From assembly GCF_036417845.1 (NCBI RefSeq), contig NC_090011.1, positions 930,001-994,000 of the forward strand: a DNA stretch of 64,000 nucleotides, given 5' to 3'. This stretch comes from Apteryx mantelli (taxonomy: Eukaryota; Chordata; Aves; Apterygiformes; Apterygidae). The notes under the pieces are model-generated. The model searched no databases and was not told the DNA's origin. It worked only from the letters and a program-made list of their open reading frames with translations. Position numbers and translations under genes: made by a program. This document shows, piece after piece, positions 60,016 through 64,000 of this stretch (position 1 is its first letter; the number at the start of each line of letters is the position of its first letter).

Positions 60016-60728
60016 GGCAACTGCAAGCACAGGCAGGTGAGTGCTTCCTGGCGTGTGAGAGAGGCTCCTTGTTGCTGGCGGGGAAGGTGGGAATGGGGAG
60101 CGCTGTGTGTCCGTGGGGCCAGCCCTTCACCCGGGCGGCCAGGAAGGAAGCCTGCTGCTTGCCTCCCAAGGTGTCCCTTGCCCTCCTGCCCTCTGCTGCC
60201 GCGGCAGCCCTGGCAAGGTGGACTGAGCAGGCAGCAGGGGCTGGAAGCCGTAAGAGCTGACATTCTTCAGAAGGCTCTCTTGCCAGAAGACTCACACCTC
60301 TCTCTCTCCTTTCCACTTCCCTTTGCCTTTTACAGACCGACTGCAGAAAGAACACAGTAAGTGGCCTTTCCTTTCTGATACTTCTTTGGCGACCAGGAAC
60401 TGCTGGGATGTCTTGGGGCACCTGCTGAGCTCAGGAAAGCCTCCTGGCCTCCCCCAGCTGTGCAGGGACACATCATGCTGTGATCATCAAGGCCCAGTAG
60501 AAAGGGAAGGCCATTACGTCAAAGGATCTGCTTGGGCCCTAGGCTGAGAGGTTGCTCCTGGGGTCCCCGGGGTGCACAACGCGGACCGGGAAGAGAGCTG
60601 CAGCAAGGGAAAGGGAGAAGTCAGCAAACGCCTGGGTGGGGAGACGTGGCGGGCTCTGAGGCGCAGCGCCTTGTCTTTGCTAAGTGCCTTTTCCCTTCCT
60701 TTTGTAGCTCAGGTGAAAGAAGAAAAAG
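60016..60728 (+). CDS. Heptad micro-exons, unit 23
   Basis: E1 60016-60036 GQLQAQA; E2 60336-60356 DRLQKEH; E3 60708-60728 TQVKEEK. Has CACAGCGGTGG where other units have CACAGCGCTGG. Confidence 0.72.
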
Positions 60729-61660
60729 GTAAGTGGTCTGCGCTGCCTGGGACGTGGTCCTTGTGGAGAGGTCCCGTGGCAAGAGGGAGGTGCTGGTGTC
60801 CAAAGCCCTGGGACTTCTTGGGGCAGGCAAGGAGCCCCTTGTTGTGAGCAGGAGCGCAGCTGCTGGCCCTGTGCAGGCTGCCCAGCGGAGGTCTTCATCT
60901 TCATCTGGAGCCTGCCCGGCAGGCTTGCCTGAGGAACAGGAGCATGTGGAAGGGAGGTAGAGAGGGCCGGAAGGCAGAACTGGAATGAGGGGTGAGCGAA
61001 GGAAGGAAGGAAGGTGAGCAGAGCAGAGCAGAGCAGAGCAGAGCAGAGCAGAGGAGGAAGCGATAAGCAGGGCAAGAAGGAGGGAAGGAAGCCATTAAGG
61101 CTGAGTGGAAGGGAAGGGAAGGGTGGAGGTGTGGCAGGGCATCAGGGCTTGGGGAAGGACTTGCAGAAGGCAGGCTGGAGGGAGGGAGGGAAGGAAGGGT
61201 GGAAGGAAGTGTGGAAGGAAAGGACGAAGGAAGAATGAAAGGAAGGAAGGAAGCAAGCAAGCAAGCAAGCTAGGAACGACATGAAGGAAGGAGGGATTTA
61301 AAAAGGTTTTGTATGGATTGAAGGAAGGCAGGAGAAGAGGCTAGAAGGGGTCAAGACGGGAATGAGAGACAAGAGAAACTGAGAACGGGAGCACTCTGAA
61401 TTCTCCTGTGAACACCACTGAGCTCGTGTGGGCTCTCTGCCTCAGGTAGGGCATGCACAGCGCTGGCCTTTGTTTAGCTGTGTGAGCCCAGGTGCCAAGC
61501 GTCTTCCCAGGGCAGGGCTGCACAGCAGCACAGTGCTGCACTGGTTGCCGAAGGCTGCTGCCTTCTCCCAAGAATCAGAACCCGACCAGGGTACTCGCCC
61601 AGCGCTGTGTGCAATGCCTCCCCCTGCAGTTTGCAATGGCCCTTCTGCTTTCTTTTGCAG

Positions 61661-62377
61661 GGCAACTGCAAGCACAGCTAGGTGAGTGCCTCCTGGCGTG
61701 TGAGAGAGGCTCCTTGTTGCTGGCGGGGAAGGTGGGAATGGGGAGCGCTGTGTGTCCGTGGGGCCAGCCCTTCACCCGGGCGGCCAGGAAGGAAGCCTGC
61801 TGCTTGCCTCCCAAGGTGTCCCTTGCCCTCCTGCCCTCTGCTGCCGCGGCAGCCCTGGCAAGGTGGACTGAGCAGGCAGCAGGGGCTGGAAGCCATAAGA
61901 GCTGACATTCTTCAGAAGGCTCTCTTGCCAGAAGACTCACACCTCTCTCTCTCTCTCCTTTCCACTTCCCTTTGCCTTTTACAGACCGACTGAAGAAAGA
62001 ACACAGTAAGTGGCCTTTCCTTTCTGATACTTCTTTGGCGACCAGGAACTGCTGGGATGTCTTGGGGCACCTGCTGAGCTCAGGAAAGCCTCCTGGCCTC
62101 CCCCAGTTGTGCAGGGACACATCATGCTGTGATCATCAAGGCCCTGTAGAAAGGGAAGGCCATTACGTCAAAGGATCTGCTTGGGCCCTAGGCTGAGAGG
62201 TTGCTCCTGGGGTCCCCGGGGTGCACAACGCGGACCGGGAAGAGAGCTGCAGCAAGGGAAAGGGAGAAGTCAGCAAACGCCTGGGTGGGGAGACGTGGCG
62301 GGCTCTGAGGCGCAGCGCCTTGTCTTTGCTAAGTGCCTTTTCCCTTCCTTTTGTAGCTCAGGGGAAAGAAGAAAAAG
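61661..62377 (+). CDS. Heptad micro-exons, unit 24
   Basis: E1 61661-61681 GQLQAQL; E2 61985-62005 DRLKKEH; E3 62357-62377 TQGKEEK, with G-type residue but the AAA Lys codon of V-type exons, so it is intermediate between the two E3 classes. Confidence 0.72.
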
Positions 62378-63304
62378 GTAAGTGGTCTGCGCTGCCTGGG
62401 ACGTGGTCCTTGTGGAGAGGTCCCGTGGCAAGAGGGAGGTGCTGGTGTCCAAAGCCCTGGGACTTCTTGGGGCAGGCAAGGAGCCCCTTGTTGTGAGCAG
62501 GAGCGCAGCTGCTGGCCCTGTGCAGGCTGCCCAGCGGAGGTCTTCATCTTCATCTGGAGCCTGCCCGGCAGGCTTGCCTGAGGAACAGGAGCATGTGGAA
62601 GGGAGGTAGAGAGGGCCGGAAGGCAGAACTGGAATGAGGGGTGAGCGAAGGAAGGAAGGAAGGTGAGCAGAGCAGAGCAGAGCAGAGCAGAGCAGAGGAG
62701 GAAGCGATAAGCAGGGCAAGAAGGAGGGAAGGAAGCCATTAAGGCTGAGTGGAAGGGAAGGGAAGGGTGGAGGTGTGGCAGGGCATCAGGGCTTGGGGAA
62801 GGACTTGCAGAAGGCAGGCTGGAGGGAGGGAGGGAAGGAAGGGTGGAAGGAAGTGTGGAAGGAAAGGACGAAGGAAGAATGAAAGGAAGGAAGGAAGGAA
62901 GCAAGCAAGCAAGCTAGGAACGACATGAAGGAAGGAGGGATTTGAAAAGGTTTTGTATGGATTGAAGGAAGGCAGGAGAAGAGGCTAGAAGGGGTCAAGA
63001 CGGGAATGAGAGACAAGAGAAACTGAGAACGGGAGCACTCTGAATTCTCCTGTGAGCACCATTGAGCTCGTCTGGGCTCTCTGCCTCAGCTAGGGCATGC
63101 ACAGCGATGGTCTTTGTTTAGGTGTGTGAGCCCAGGCGCCAAGGGTCTTGCCAGGGCAGGGCTGCACAGCAGCACAGTGCTGGACTAGTTGCCGAAGGCT
63201 GCTGCCTTCTCCCGAGAATCATAACCCTACCAGGGTACTTGCCCAGTGCTGTGTGCAATGCCTCCCCCTGCAGTTTGTAACGGCCTTTCTTCTTTCTTTT
63301 GCAG

Positions 63305-63649
63305 GGCAACTGCAAGCACAGCTAGGTGAGTGCTTCCTGGCGTGTGAGAGAGGCTCCTTGTTGCTGGCGGGGAAGGTGGGAATGGGGAGCGCTGTGTGTC
63401 CGTGGGGCCAGCCCTTCACCCGGGCGGCCAGGAAGGAAGCCTGCTGCTTGCCTCCCAAGGTGTCCCTTGCCCTCCTGCCCTCTGCTGCCGCGGCAGCCCT
63501 GGCAAGGTGGACTGAGCAGGCAGCAGGGGCTGGAAGCCATAAGAGCTGACATTCTTCAGAAGGCTCTCTTGCCAGAAGACTCACACCTCTCTCTCTCTCT
63601 CCTTTCCACTTCCCTTTGCCTTTTACAGACCGACTGAAGAAAGAACACA
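63305..63649 (+). CDS. Heptad micro-exons, unit 25 (partial)
   Basis: E1 63305-63325 GQLQAQL; E2 63629-63649 DRLKKEH. The E3 acceptor TTCCTTTTGTAG ends exactly at base 64000, so E3 lies just outside. About 63060-63300 is diverged from all other units while the rest is homogenised. Confidence 0.7.
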
Positions 63650-64000
63650 GTAAGTGGCCTTTCCTTTCTGATACTTCTTTGGCGACCAGGAACTGCTGGG
63701 ATGTCTTGGGGCACCTGCTGAGCTCAGGAAAGCCTCCTGGCCTCCCCCAGTTGTGCAGGGACACATCATGCTGTGATCATCAAGGCCCTGTAGAAAGGGA
63801 AGGCCATTACGTCAAAGGATCTGCTTGGGCCCTAGGCTGAGAGGTTGCTCCTGGGGTCCCCGGGGTGCACAACGCGGACCGGGAAGAGAGCTGCAGCAAG
63901 GGAAAGGGAGAAGTCAGCAAACGCCTGGGTGGGGAGACGTGGCGGGCTCTGAGGCGCAGCGCCTTGTCTTTGCTAAGTGCCTTTTCCCTTCCTTTTGTAG

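Larger units (their letters stand above)
23641..64000 (+). repeat. Tandem array of ~1.64-kb heptad-exon units
   Basis: Twenty-four units with all three exons and one unit cut by the window end. Using the same marker in each (start of the GGGCTCTCTGCCTCAGG block), units begin at 23694, 25328, 26962, 28597, 30246, 31885, 33524, 35171, 36811, 38450, 40097, 41737, 43376, 45023, 46663, 48302, 49937, 51577, 53222, 54857, 56503, 58143, 59783, 61428 and about 63067. Lengths are 1,634-1,649 bp. A standard unit has exon E1 (21 nt), intron about 299 bp, E2 (21 nt), intron about 350 bp, E3 (21 nt), then about 920 bp including a purine-rich GGAAG segment. Length varies mainly at (CT)n before E2, (GCAGA)5-7 and (CAAG)n. 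Exons and introns are homogenised alike. The array runs off the right edge. Confidence 0.97.

Noticed and set aside
23641..64000. Plain non-coding satellite
   Set aside because: Three exactly 21-nt, phase 1-1, open segments with full splice signals in every unit, matching the B-G exon design, are unlikely by chance. Transcription is still unproven.
23641..64000. CRISPR-like array
   Set aside because: The repeat is 1.64 kb, there are no short palindromic repeats with unique spacers, and the DNA is avian.

Overview
The window is bird genomic DNA. The evidence is a CR1-family LINE at the left edge, with an avian-type reverse transcriptase and the CR1 3-prime terminal octamer, together with butyrophilin/B-G-type coding exons separated by introns. 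Species and chromosome cannot be read from the sequence. No RNA gene, CRISPR array or prokaryotic feature was seen.

Layout. (1) 1-1694: 3-prime part of a CR1 element. (2) 2958-7880: 3-prime half of a butyrophilin-like gene on the + strand. It has two duplicated long coiled-coil exons (3047-3214 and 4213-4554), a 27-nt exon (5276-5302) and a terminal PRY-SPRY (B30.2) exon (6810-7348), followed by a polyadenylation signal at 7854. All coding exon junctions visible here are phase 1. The 5-prime end (signal peptide, Ig V-like domain, membrane segment) is outside the window or not recognisable. (3) 10990-12341: two decayed copies of the same long coiled-coil exon. (4) About 12.3-23.1 kb: no confident gene, but a patchwork of direct duplications, CR1 fragments, microsatellites and a few weak exon candidates. 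(5) 23.1-64.0 kb, running off the right edge: a tandem array of about 1.64-kb units, 24 with all three exons plus a 25th cut by the window end.

The array is the notable feature. Each unit carries three 21-nt micro-exons, all bounded by canonical splice sites, all phase 1-1, each encoding exactly one seven-residue heptad: GQLQAQ(A/L), DRL(K/Q)KEH and TQ(G/V)(K/N)EEK. This is the exon design known for the cytoplasmic tails of chicken B-G (butyrophilin-related) proteins. Here it has been amplified as kilobase units with their introns, giving 74 heptad exons (518 residues if all are spliced) in the window. Units are organised in a 3-unit higher-order repeat of exactly 4,926 bp, and a looser 5-unit recurrence appears further right. 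Every exon is open and every exon-flanking splice site is intact. No gene start for the array is visible, so whether it is one giant rod-tail gene, an alternative 3-prime part of the upstream gene, or an untranscribed array cannot be decided from sequence alone.
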